The notes beneath the pieces are model-generated. The model was not told where the DNA came from, made no database searches, and saw only the letters and a list, made by a program, of their open reading frames with translations. Shown here in pieces: positions 35,188 through 43,114 of a DNA stretch of 64,000 bases (its first letter is position 1; each line of letters starts with the position of its first letter). Made by a program: the position numbers and the translations under genes. The stretch covers positions 4,911,856-4,975,855 of the forward strand of contig CBDDIB010000002.1 of the NCBI GenBank assembly GCA_965228695.1, given 5' to 3'. Source of the DNA: JAJFJD01 sp965228695 (lineage in GTDB: Bacteria; Pseudomonadota; Alphaproteobacteria; UBA8366).

Positions 35188-35225
35188 AATCCCCTGTCCC
35201 GGTGCCCCGGGCAGGGGATTTTTTT
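35188..35225 (+). terminator. Intrinsic terminator of nrdAB
   Basis: AATCCCCTG pairs with CAGGGGATT around an inner CCCGG-TGCC-CCGGG stem, with one bulged T, and is followed by a run of seven T residues ending at 35225. It lies 36 bases after the nrdB stop. Confidence 0.92.
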
Positions 35226-35296
35226 GACCCACCGAATCGCTGGCCAACCGCAAGAACCGGGTGGGTCGAAACGGCCTCGGCCGCGACACTGTGGGC

Positions 35297-36271
35297 ATGA
35301 ACCCGCGATCACAAGCCGACATCGGCGCATTATGCGTCTTCGTCTTCGTTCTTTGCAGCGCCGTCCGGGACGTCTACTTCGGCGGCGCGTTCCAGTCGAT
35401 CAGCGTATTTCTCGTGCTGTTAATCGCCTTCGGCACGATGACCTTGGCCGGACTGGCGGTTTCAGCGTGGAAGTACCGTGCGAGCCTGAAAATCATCGCG
35501 GCCGCGCCGACGGATGCCGCGATGATGAATCTCGCCACCGCCGGCGCTTGGACCTCCTACTTCTTCGCCCTGAAATTTCTCGATCCGTCGATCGTCAACA
35601 CGCTGTTCGCCGGCATCGGCCCCTTCGTCGTGATCGCACTCGCCGGCAGCCGCTTCAGCATCGCGCGGCCAAGTTACAGCACACCGTTACAGCGGATCCT
35701 GCAGGCCGGAACCTTATGCACTTTGTTCGTTCTGGTGTGGATTGTCGTCAGCGGCCGGTCGGGCTTCCAGGCCGGCGGCGGAATGGCATTCGGCAGCGCG
35801 GCGCTTGCGTTGGCGGCGGGCGCGTTGATTACCGTCAGCCATCTTTGCGCAAAGCGGCTCGACGAGCGTGGGGCCGCGCCGGCGGCTCTCCTCGGAACCC
35901 GCTTCTTCGGCCTGCTCGCGGTTGCGGGATGCGGATGGATCTACGAGGGCATGCCAATCGCAACCGGCATCGACACACTGGGCCTCTTCGGCGTGGTATC
36001 AGCGGCGCTCCTGCTCATCGCCTTACCGGTGTGGTTCAACCAGGTCGGGATGGCGAGGATCAGCCCTCTCAGCGCACGCGTCATCACCGCCTTCGGTCCT
36101 GCCTTGGTGTTCGGACTGCAACAGTTCGACACACGGATCGAATGGTCTACGGAAACTTTCGCAGCCGTGACGGTCTATTCGGTCTTGGTAACTGCCGCCA
36201 ATCTCTCCCAACGGAAGGACTGGACCGCGATGGGCCCGACCGCCGCCCGCAATTCCGCGCTTGGCCGTTGA
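35297..36271 (+). CDS. EamA/DMT-family membrane transporter
   Basis: A 324-residue protein with about ten hydrophobic segments and the EamA-like two-fold repeat (NTLFAGIGPFVVIALAG in the first half, SALSARVITAFGPALVFG-like in the second). Family members export small metabolites or amino acids; the substrate is not evident. ATG at 35297 is the most likely start, although no clear ribosome binding site is seen. Its stop codon abuts the stop of the convergent methyltransferase gene. Confidence 0.82.
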   Translation: MNPRSQADIGALCVFVFVLCSAVRDVYFGGAFQSISVFLVLLIAFGTMTLAGLAVSAWKYRASLKIIAAAPTDAAMMNLATAGAWTSYFFALKFLDPSIVNTLFAGIGPFVVIALAGSRFSIARPSYSTPLQRILQAGTLCTLFVLVWIVVSGRSGFQAGGGMAFGSAALALAAGALITVSHLCAKRLDERGAAPAALLGTRFFGLLAVAGCGWIYEGMPIATGIDTLGLFGVVSAALLLIALPVWFNQVGMARISPLSARVITAFGPALVFGLQQFDTRIEWSTETFAAVTVYSVLVTAANLSQRKDWTAMGPTAARNSALGR

Positions 36272-36868
36272 TCAACGATACATATAGATCGTGAAATCAT
36301 GCGGCATGTAATCGTGCCGCAGAAGCAAATGGTGCGTGAATTGCCGGCAAAACTGCATGGTTTCCAACGGGTCGACGAACAAGTACTCGTTCCGGTTCTC
36401 GGCCGGGCACCATACCGAGAACATGTTGAATGCGGCCGCCACCTTGCATCGTTGAAACATCGCAGCGACGGACTTCTGGAACAGCTCTTTGGACGCGTGC
36501 TGATAGACCCCGCTCGCGATGACGTAATCGGCCGCCTCGCCGTTTTTCATTTGCAGAAGATCGCCTTCGAGGAAGCGTTCCTCCGGATGCCGTTGACGCG
36601 CCTGCGCAACCATCTCCGGCATCATGTCGAGGCCGGTATACTCGCCCTCGAAACCGTTTTCCTTCATATAGGCGAGCAGATTGCCGACGCCACACCCTAT
36701 TTCCAATACGGAGGCGGTGGCAAAGTTACCAAGTTCACAGATGATCGCATGCCGGGTTCTAGCGAGTTCCGGCATGGGGTACCCGACCGCTTCATAGCAG
36801 TCCGCGGCCGACTCCAGGCGGGGCACGTAATAGGCGCGGATCTTTTCCCCGAGTTCTTCGAGATTCAT
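36272..36868 (-). CDS. Class I SAM-dependent methyltransferase
   Basis: A 198-residue methyltransferase. Motif I is SVLEIGCGVGNLLAYMKENG at about 54-73, followed by YTGLDMMPEMVAQAR (acidic end of strand 2) and ADYVIASGVYQHASKELFQ. The overall pattern fits small-molecule methyltransferases. It stands alone; its stop touches the stop of the EamA gene. Substrate unknown. Confidence 0.86.
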   Translation of the reverse strand: MNLEELGEKIRAYYVPRLESAADCYEAVGYPMPELARTRHAIICELGNFATASVLEIGCGVGNLLAYMKENGFEGEYTGLDMMPEMVAQARQRHPEERFLEGDLLQMKNGEAADYVIASGVYQHASKELFQKSVAAMFQRCKVAAAFNMFSVWCPAENRNEYLFVDPLETMQFCRQFTHHLLLRHDYMPHDFTIYMYR

Positions 36869-36960
36869 ATGATGTTGCGCCGTTCCGCTGCGGTCAGGAA
36901 GGTAGACGGAACACGCTATCGGACGATAATTAAGGAAGGGTAACTTCGGGGCGGGATTCG

Positions 36961-38043
36961 CTACCCAAAGGCGGAAATTTCGACCGGTTGCCGCTTACGG
37001 CCCCAGCTGCCGGGATGCGCGTCGAAGTGGCCCGCCACCACCGCCCCGCAAGAGGCGCAACGCCCATTGTCGACCGTCCAGTCGAAGAGGGCATACCAAT
37101 CGCGCCCGATCAGGCATTCGCCGCAGGCATGGCAGTAGGTGCTGCCGCCGGATTTATCGTGGATATTACCCGTGTAGACGTAGCGCAGCCCGTTCGCGCG
37201 GGCGATATCGCGCGCCCGATGCAGCGTCCCCGCCGGGGTCACCGGCGTGTCGGTCATCCGGTAATCGGGATGAAACGCCGAGAAATGCAGCGGCACGTCC
37301 GGACCGAGATTGTCCATGATCCACTGTGAAAGCGCCTCGACCTCCGCCGCGGAGTCATTCTCGCCGGGGATCAGCAGCGTGGTAATCTCGACCCATACAT
37401 CCGTCTCGTGTTTGAGATACCACAAGGTCTCCAGCACCGGTCCCAACGATGCCGTGCAGAGCGACTTGTAAAACCCTTCGGTGAACGCCTTGAGGTCGAT
37501 ATTCGCCGCATCCATCGCGCCGAAGAACTCTTCCCGCGCCGCGGCCTTCATGTAGCCCGCCGTCACCGCCACGTTCCGGACGCCACGCGCGCGGCAGGCC
37601 GCCGCCACATCGACAGCATATTCGAGGAAAATGGCGGGATCGTTATAGGTGTACGCAACCGAGCGGCAGCCGGTGCGGACCGCCGCCTCGGCGATGGTTT
37701 CCGGTGCGGCTTGATCCATCAGCCGGTCCATCTCCCGGGACTTCGAGATATCCCAATTCTGGCAGAACTTGCAGGTGAGATTGCACCCTGCGGTGCCGAA
37801 GGAAAGGACCGGCGTGCCCGGCAGAAAATGGTTCAGCGGCTTCTTCTCAATCGGGTCGATGCAGAAGCCGCTTGACCGCCCATAAGTGGTGAGAACGATC
37901 TCGTCACCGGCACGGCCCCGGACGAAGCACAAACCCCGCTGGCCGTCCTGCAGCTTGCATTCGCGCGGGCAAATATCGCATTGCAGTCGGCCATCCCCGA
38001 CCGGCGCCCAATATCGGCCGCTAAACCCCTCGAGTCGGTCCAT
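36961..38043 (-). CDS. amrS: AmmeMemoRadiSam system radical SAM enzyme
   Basis: A 360-residue radical SAM protein of the PflA-like group. The 4Fe-4S motif is CNLTCKFCQNW (Cys87, 91, 94). An N-terminal Cys set (22, 25, 29, 39) in CDICPRECK and a C-terminal set (CHACGEC and CASCG, near 308-333) could bind a further cluster or zinc. TYGRSSGFCIDPIEKKPLNH and GENDSAAEVEAL are typical of the AmmeMemoRadiSam 'S' component. Its gene is divergent from the Memo-AMMECR1 fusion gene, completing the three-part system. The reaction is unknown; a glycyl-radical partner is not encoded here. Confidence 0.93.
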   Translation of the reverse strand: MDRLEGFSGRYWAPVGDGRLQCDICPRECKLQDGQRGLCFVRGRAGDEIVLTTYGRSSGFCIDPIEKKPLNHFLPGTPVLSFGTAGCNLTCKFCQNWDISKSREMDRLMDQAAPETIAEAAVRTGCRSVAYTYNDPAIFLEYAVDVAAACRARGVRNVAVTAGYMKAAAREEFFGAMDAANIDLKAFTEGFYKSLCTASLGPVLETLWYLKHETDVWVEITTLLIPGENDSAAEVEALSQWIMDNLGPDVPLHFSAFHPDYRMTDTPVTPAGTLHRARDIARANGLRYVYTGNIHDKSGGSTYCHACGECLIGRDWYALFDWTVDNGRCASCGAVVAGHFDAHPGSWGRKRQPVEISAFG

Positions 38044-38080
38044 TTTGGTTAACCAGGTGTTATGATCCTGTTCCTATACT

Positions 38081-38141
38081 GTAGCGCTGGATTGCCGCGC
38101 CTCAAGACACCATGCCGGCAATCCTCTATCGGACGCTACAA
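38081..38141. promoter_or_regulatory. Nested 61-base inverted repeat between amrS and the fusion gene
   Basis: Two pairs of perfect arms are nested: TGTAGCG (38081-38087) with CGCTACA (38135-38141), and inside it GGATTGCCG (38090-38098) with CGGCAATCC (38117-38125), around an 18-base loop. The spacing between the pairs is uneven (2 and 9 bases). It lies midway between the two divergent genes and could be a paired operator or a folded leader RNA. No T-run follows, so it is not a standard terminator. Confidence 0.6.
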
Positions 38142-38206
38142 CCCGTGCTTTAATATTCGGTAAGGGCGTTCCGGCGCTTGATCGAGTTCGAAGGAGGTCC
38201 GCGGGA

Positions 38207-39646
38207 ATGACTGCGGTGCGACCGCCTGCCGTTGCCGGTTTCTTCTATCCGGCCGATGCGGAGACGTTGACCCGGGACGTCGATGGATACCTGTCGGCGC
38301 GTCCCGTGCCGTCTGTCCCCGCGCCGAAGGCCGTCATCGTTCCCCATGCCGGCTATGTCTATTCCGCCGCCGTCGCCGGCCCTGCATTCGCCCAGATACG
38401 CCAAGCCGCCGACCGCATCCGGCGCGTCATCCTGCTTGGTCCCGGCCATCGCGTGGCGATTCCCGGCGTGGCCGCGCCGACCGCGGACGCCTTTCAAACA
38501 CCGCTGGGAACGATACGGCTGGATCGCCCGTCGATCCAAGCCATCGACGGGCTGCCCTATGTCGAACAGCGCGACGACGCGCACCGCGAGGAGCACTGCC
38601 TCGAGGTGCAGTTGCCCTTCCTGCAACGCGTGCTCGGCGACTTCACGCTCGTCCCGTTGGTCGTCGGCGGCGCAAGCCCGGAACAAATCGCCACCGTTCT
38701 CGACCGTCTCTGGGGCGGGCCGGAGACACTGATCGTCATCAGCTCGGACCTGAGCCACTACCACGACTACGACACCGCACAGGAAATGGACGGAAAGGCC
38801 GCGGAGGCGATCGAAACGCTTTCCCCCGACAACCTGTCGGCGGACCAGGCCTGCGGCCGTCTGCCGATCGCGGGGATGCTGCTGAGCGCGCAGCGCCACA
38901 ACCTCTCTGTCGATCGTCTGGTTCTGCGCAATTCCGGCGACACCGGCGGCCCGAAAGACCGGGTGGTCGGGTACGGATCCTGGGCTTTCCACGAAACCGG
39001 TTCGGCGGCCGCGCGTCCGGCCGGCGACCGGCGGGTCGATCCGCAAGCGCAAATCCTGCCGCATGCCAAACGGCTGCTGCGGAGCGCCTCATCGACACTG
39101 CGTTACGCCGTCCGATACGGAAAAGCCCCCCGGGTTGATCTGTCGAAAGTACCCGATCCGCTTCGCCCGGCCGCCGCGACATTCGTAACCTTGAAACACG
39201 GATCCAAGCTGCGCGGCTGTATCGGCACGGTCGAACCACGGCGGCCCCTTGTGGTCGATGTCGTGGAGAACGCGTTCGGCGCGGGTTTCAAGGATCCGCG
39301 ATTCCCACCGCTCACCTACGACGAGCTAACCGACCTCAGCATCTCGATCTCCCTGATATCGCCGATACAACGGATCGAATTCACCGACGAGGATGACCTT
39401 GTTGGTCAGCTTCGGCGCCCGAATGACGGCCTCTTGATTCAATCCGGGAATGAGCGCGGCCTGTTCCTGCCGCAAGTCTGGATCGACCTTCAGGACCCGC
39501 GGGAATTCCTCGACCATCTCAAGAAGAAAGCGAATATCAACCGGCCGCTTCGCTCCTCCGAGGACCAGGCATCGCGCTTCATGGCGCGGCCGCTCGGCAC
39601 GGTAGTCTTGAACGCCGCGAAACGCCGGATAAAGACCGCGTCCTAG
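38207..39646 (+). CDS. Memo-AMMECR1 fusion protein (AmmeMemoRadiSam B and A)
   Basis: A 479-residue fusion. Residues 1-265 are Memo: the metal-site residues of MEMO proteins can be lined up as His47 (VPHAGYVYS), His81 (LGPGHRVAI), Asp181/His184 (SSDLSHY) and Cys216 (QACGRLPI), with the conserved EEHCLEVQLPF at 128-138. Residues 285-479 are AMMECR1, with the invariant LRGCIGT at 335-341 and VWIDLQDPREFLDHL later. The start is fixed by a consensus AAGGAGGT box. Fusion and divergence from amrS mean that all three components are encoded side by side. Function of the system is not established. Confidence 0.94.
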   Translation: MTAVRPPAVAGFFYPADAETLTRDVDGYLSARPVPSVPAPKAVIVPHAGYVYSAAVAGPAFAQIRQAADRIRRVILLGPGHRVAIPGVAAPTADAFQTPLGTIRLDRPSIQAIDGLPYVEQRDDAHREEHCLEVQLPFLQRVLGDFTLVPLVVGGASPEQIATVLDRLWGGPETLIVISSDLSHYHDYDTAQEMDGKAAEAIETLSPDNLSADQACGRLPIAGMLLSAQRHNLSVDRLVLRNSGDTGGPKDRVVGYGSWAFHETGSAAARPAGDRRVDPQAQILPHAKRLLRSASSTLRYAVRYGKAPRVDLSKVPDPLRPAAATFVTLKHGSKLRGCIGTVEPRRPLVVDVVENAFGAGFKDPRFPPLTYDELTDLSISISLISPIQRIEFTDEDDLVGQLRRPNDGLLIQSGNERGLFLPQVWIDLQDPREFLDHLKKKANINRPLRSSEDQASRFMARPLGTVVLNAAKRRIKTAS

Positions 39647-39763
39647 ATAAAGCTTTGACGCCGCTCCGGGCCTCCCTATGATCGCGTCGTCAATCGGGCA
39701 GGATATCCAGATGAAAACGCGAACCTACCGCCAATCGACGGCAACCGCCGTCGGGAGACTCGG

Positions 39764-40534
39764 ATGACCGATCGGGCGGCGCTTCTCGCCGAGATCGAAC
39801 AGGCGGCCTTGCAAGCCGGTAATGTGATCCTCGAGATTTACGATACCGACTTCGATGTGGACCAGAAGGCCGACGATTCCCCGGTTACCGAAGCCGACGT
39901 CAAAGCCGAGGCGGTCATCCTGAAGGCGCTTCAAGCCCTTACACCCGATATCCCCATCGTCGCCGAGGAAGAGGCGGCCGCCGGCAAGACACCCGATGTC
40001 GAAGACGCCTTCTGGCTGGTCGATCCGCTGGACGGCACGCGGGAATTCCTGAACCGCAACGGCGAGTTCACGGTGAATATCGCCCTCGTTCGCAACGGCG
40101 AACCGGTCCTGGGAGTCGTTCATGCCCCTGCCCGTGACGTCACCTATTCCGGAATCGTGGGCGGCGGCGCCACGATCCGGGACGGCAACGGCACACCCGA
40201 GGCCATCACCGTCCGGACCCCACCCGAGGCCGGACTGACCATTGCCTCGAGCCGGCGGCATGGCAGCGACTTCGAGCTGGAGAGTTTCCTGGAGGACTAC
40301 ACCGTCGCCGACCGAATAATCTGCGGCAGTTCGCTCAAGTTCTGCCTCGTCGCGGCAGGTGACGCCGATCTGTACGCGCGTTTCGGGCCGACGATGGAAT
40401 GGGATACCGCCGCCGGACACGCCGTGCTGGCCGCTGCGGGGGGCAAAGTCACGACGACCGACGGCGATGCCTTCGAATATGGCAAGAACGGTTTTCGAAA
40501 TCCCGGCTTTATCGCCTGGGGCGGTCTTCGCTAG
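39764..40534 (+). CDS. cysQ: 3'(2'),5'-bisphosphate nucleotidase
   Basis: A 256-residue inositol-monophosphatase-fold enzyme that removes phosphate from PAP/PAPS, clearing an inhibitor produced in sulfate assimilation. Metal-binding motifs are in order: PVTEADVKAE, IVAEEEAAAG, and WLVDPLDGTREFLNRNGEFTVN, then MEWDTAAGHAVLAAAGG at the end. The FLNRNGEFTVNIAL segment marks CysQ rather than inositol monophosphatase. GGGAG precedes the ATG. Its stop overlaps the stop of the convergent Ada-like gene by 4 bases (CTAG). Confidence 0.95.
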   Translation: MTDRAALLAEIEQAALQAGNVILEIYDTDFDVDQKADDSPVTEADVKAEAVILKALQALTPDIPIVAEEEAAAGKTPDVEDAFWLVDPLDGTREFLNRNGEFTVNIALVRNGEPVLGVVHAPARDVTYSGIVGGGATIRDGNGTPEAITVRTPPEAGLTIASSRRHGSDFELESFLEDYTVADRIICGSSLKFCLVAAGDADLYARFGPTMEWDTAAGHAVLAAAGGKVTTTDGDAFEYGKNGFRNPGFIAWGGLR

Positions 40535-41388
40535 GCGGTAGAGCCGACACGATCGGCCTCGGCGGCCTCCCAGCCCAGAATGACGCGTTTGCGGTCCGGT
40601 CCCCAGCGATAGCCGGTGATTGCGCCTGTGCTGCGAATAACGCGATGGCAGGGCACGATCCACGACACCGGGTTCAGGGCCACGGCCCCGGCAACGGCGC
40701 GGGCGCCTTGCGGTTTCCCCAAATGCTTGGCCAGCCGCTCGTAGCTGACGACCGCGCCGGGCGGGATACGCAACAGTGCTTCCCAGACCTTGGTCTGGAA
40801 GGGTGTGCCGCGCAGCACCAGATGTAGCTTGTCACCGCCGCTCCCGAACGCGGCGGCGGCATAGGCCGCGGTCTTCGAAGGCTCTTCGACGATGGTCGCC
40901 TGACCCCACCGGGACAATAAATCCTCTTCCGTCGCCCGCCGGCCCTCATTCAGGACGAAGGCGAGACCGCAGAGACCGCGGTCCGTGGCCACCAACAGGC
41001 AATCGCCGAACGGGCTGTCGTGCCAACCGTAGGACAGCGTGAGCCCCGTCCCCATCGCCTTCCATTCGCCGGGGGTCATCGCTTCGTGGGTAATGAACAA
41101 ATCGTGCAAACGGCTCGGTCCCGACAGGCCCGCGTCGTAGGCCGCATCGAGAACGCTATCGCTCGCCGCGAGCCGTTCCTTGGCATGCGACAGGGTGAGG
41201 TACTGCAGGAACTTCTTGGGGCTGACCCCGACCCACCGCGAGAACAGGCGCTGGAAGTGATACTCGCTGAGCCCCGCTTCCGAAGCCGCGAGGGCGAGGC
41301 TGGGCTGTTCGACATAATGATCGGCAAGCCAATGGATGGCCTGCTCGATCCGTTCGTAGGTTTTCTGGTCGGTGATTTCAGTCATCAT
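40531..41388 (-). CDS. AraC-HTH/O6-methylguanine methyltransferase (Ada-like, truncated type)
   Basis: A 285-residue protein with an AraC-type DNA-binding domain (about 10-105, including YHFQRLFSRWVGVSPKKFLQ) joined to a methylated-DNA:protein cysteine methyltransferase (about 115-275, acceptor Cys in IVPCHRVIRSTGAITGYRWG). The N-terminal zinc methylphosphotriester domain of Ada is absent, so the usual switch for DNA binding is missing. It probably repairs O6-methylguanine directly and may still bind DNA. A terminator reading the other way lies just upstream (41416-41446). Confidence 0.92.
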   Translation of the reverse strand: MMTEITDQKTYERIEQAIHWLADHYVEQPSLALAASEAGLSEYHFQRLFSRWVGVSPKKFLQYLTLSHAKERLAASDSVLDAAYDAGLSGPSRLHDLFITHEAMTPGEWKAMGTGLTLSYGWHDSPFGDCLLVATDRGLCGLAFVLNEGRRATEEDLLSRWGQATIVEEPSKTAAYAAAAFGSGGDKLHLVLRGTPFQTKVWEALLRIPPGAVVSYERLAKHLGKPQGARAVAGAVALNPVSWIVPCHRVIRSTGAITGYRWGPDRKRVILGWEAAEADRVGSTA

Positions 41389-41415
41389 GGCGCCAGCTTA
41401 CGGACAATGGCCGGC

Positions 41416-41446
41416 ACGCCGCCACCCGAATCTTGCGGCGTTTTTT
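41416..41446 (+). terminator. Plus-strand intrinsic terminator upstream of the Ada-like gene
   Basis: ACGCCGC (41416-41422) pairs with GCGGCGT (41435-41441) and is followed by a run of six T on the plus strand only. The nearest plus-strand gene is cysQ, which ends 880 bases earlier, beyond the whole antisense Ada-like gene. The T-run overlaps the stop codon of the minus-strand GNAT gene. Confidence 0.7.
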
Positions 41447-41921
41447 ATGACGCGAGATCAAGCTGATAAAAGACCGCATCATGGGCCGGATTGTTGTAGT
41501 AGGCCGGCGTTTCGACCCACCCTAACCGCTGATACAGGGCGTCGGCGGCCGGCATCCGCGACTGCAGCGTGTCGAGCCGCAACCGGCGATACCCCAAGTC
41601 GCGCGCCGCATCGGTTATCTCTGCGACAAGCGTGTTGCCCAGCCCGGTCCGCCGATAGGGCGGCCGGACGAACAAGCGCTTGATTTCGCCCTCCCCGGCG
41701 GCGGCCAGCGGCCGAAGGCCGACACAGCCGGCGGCATCGGCACCATCCATCGCCAGCAGCAGGCGGCCGCGCGGCGGTCCGTAGACGGATGAAAAATTCG
41801 CCATTTCCTGGTCGAATCCCTGGAAACAAAGATCGACATCGAGCCAGGCGGCATATTCGTGGACAAGCTGACGCGCTCGTATGAAATCGGCATCGGTTTC
41901 CGCGATTCTAATGACCAACAT
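41445..41921 (-). CDS. GNAT-family N-acetyltransferase
   Basis: A 158-residue acetyltransferase. The acetyl-CoA-binding motif A is IKRLFVRPPYRRTGLGNTLV (R/Q-x-x-G-x-G/A as RRTGLG), followed by AADALYQRLGWVETPAYYNN. Start: two ATG codons 6 bases apart; the downstream one at 41921 has AGGAA at better spacing, and 41927 is the alternative. Its 3' end meets the hairpin before the Ada-like gene. Substrate unknown. Confidence 0.88.
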   Translation of the reverse strand: MLVIRIAETDADFIRARQLVHEYAAWLDVDLCFQGFDQEMANFSSVYGPPRGRLLLAMDGADAAGCVGLRPLAAAGEGEIKRLFVRPPYRRTGLGNTLVAEITDAARDLGYRRLRLDTLQSRMPAADALYQRLGWVETPAYYNNPAHDAVFYQLDLAS

Positions 41922-41945
41922 CGCCATTTCCTGGATCCGCCCCGC

Positions 41946-42731
41946 TTAAACGTAGATCGTGCCCTTCATATACAAGGCCGCGTGACCGCCGATTTCAACC
42001 CGCTCGCCCCGATACCGGCAGAACAACTCGCCGCCACGGGCCGAAATCTGCCGGGCGTGCAGCTCCGTCTTGTCGAGTCGCTTCGCCCAATACGGAATAA
42101 GCGTGCAATGCGCGGAGCCGGTCACGGGATCTTCCGGAATGCCCATTCGAGGGGCGAAGAACCGGGATACGAAATCGCAGTCATCGCCCGGCGCGGTGAC
42201 GATCAACCCATGCAAGTCCAATCCGGCGACTCGGGCCATATCCGGCCGTAGATCCCGAACGCGCGCTTCGGTCTCGAACACCGCAAACCCGTCGCGCGCC
42301 CGCAGCATTTCCGCCGGCGCCGCGCCCAGGGCCCACGCCACGTCCCCAAGTCCGCTGACCTGTTCCGGCGCGCGGGACGGAAAATCCATCAAAAGCCGAT
42401 CTTTCGCGCGCTGAACGACGAGGGAATCGCCGAGCTTGCTGCGAAACCGAACGTCGCGGCGGCACGGCTCCAATTCGGTGAAAATGACATACGCCGTCGC
42501 GAGTGTCGGATGCCCGGCTAAATCAATCTCCGCCACCGGCGTGAACCAGCGGATGTCGTAGTGATCATCGTTCCGGAGGAAGAAGGCGGTTTCCGAGAGA
42601 TTATTCTCCGCGGCGATGTTTTGCATGGTCTCGGTGGGAAGCCAGTCGTCGAGCGGACACACCGCCGCAGGGTTCCCCGCGAAGACATGGTCTGCGAAGG
42701 CGTCCACCTGATAGATCGGTATCTCGGTCAT
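41946..42731 (-). CDS. PhzF-family isomerase
   Basis: A 261-residue protein of the PhzF/diaminopimelate-epimerase-like fold. IPIYQVDAFADHVFAGNPAAVC opens the family, followed by the catalytic Glu in NNLSETAFFL, IRWFTPVAEIDLAGHPTLA, and GIPEDPVTGSAHC in the second half. Most homologues have unknown isomerase substrates. AGGAGG lies 5-6 bases before the ATG. Only 24 bases separate it from the GNAT gene, so they are likely co-transcribed. Confidence 0.93.
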   Translation of the reverse strand: MTEIPIYQVDAFADHVFAGNPAAVCPLDDWLPTETMQNIAAENNLSETAFFLRNDDHYDIRWFTPVAEIDLAGHPTLATAYVIFTELEPCRRDVRFRSKLGDSLVVQRAKDRLLMDFPSRAPEQVSGLGDVAWALGAAPAEMLRARDGFAVFETEARVRDLRPDMARVAGLDLHGLIVTAPGDDCDFVSRFFAPRMGIPEDPVTGSAHCTLIPYWAKRLDKTELHARQISARGGELFCRYRGERVEIGGHAALYMKGTIYV

Positions 42732-42780
42732 TCCATCCTCCTATCATCGGCCCCTTTTCCGCCGACGATCCGTTATTCGG

Positions 42781-43011
42781 TTATTTCTGCCAGAACCATT
42801 TCCGGGTTTCGCGTTCGACATCCGACGCGCTGACCCCAATGTCACGCAACATGCGGTCGCCGAGCGCCGCCAACTGTCGCCGCTGCCTGGACCGCTCCTG
42901 CCAGGTCTGAAGCAGATCGGACACGCCGACAATCCGTTCGGAGATCTTCGACCCAAGATCGCCGATGGCCAATCTTGGTTCAATTTCAGGACATTTCGAT
43001 ATTGCACCCAT
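42781..43011 (-). CDS. DUF1127 small protein
   Basis: A 76-residue protein whose C-terminal half is a DUF1127 domain: WQERSRQRRQLAALGDRML followed by RDIGVSASDVERETRKWFW. These small Arg-rich proteins are widespread in Alphaproteobacteria; some bind RNA and affect small-RNA turnover and phosphate or carbon metabolism. The N-terminal 35 residues are not conserved-looking, so a later start is possible. It is divergent from the mocR-type gene, a common pairing, with a shared 93-base spacer. Confidence 0.85.
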   Translation of the reverse strand: MGAISKCPEIEPRLAIGDLGSKISERIVGVSDLLQTWQERSRQRRQLAALGDRMLRDIGVSASDVERETRKWFWQK

Positions 43012-43068
43012 TCTTCGTCCTCAAACTCAAGTAATATAGCGATGTTCGGTGTGAAATTGCTTTTATGC

Positions 43069-43114
43069 TTGTGTAAATTGGGTGTCAATTCGTATATTGT
43101 CACCATGACAATAT
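43069..43114 (+). promoter_or_regulatory. mocR promoter with palindromic operator over the start codon
   Basis: TTGTGT (43069-43074) and TATATT (43093-43098) are 18 bases apart. ATATTGTCA (43094-43102) and TGACAATAT (43106-43114) form a perfect 9-3-9 inverted repeat that covers the -10 element, the start point and the start codon. The expected transcription start coincides with the A of ATG 43105, and no ribosome binding site is present, which suggests a leaderless mRNA under autorepression. Confidence 0.65.
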
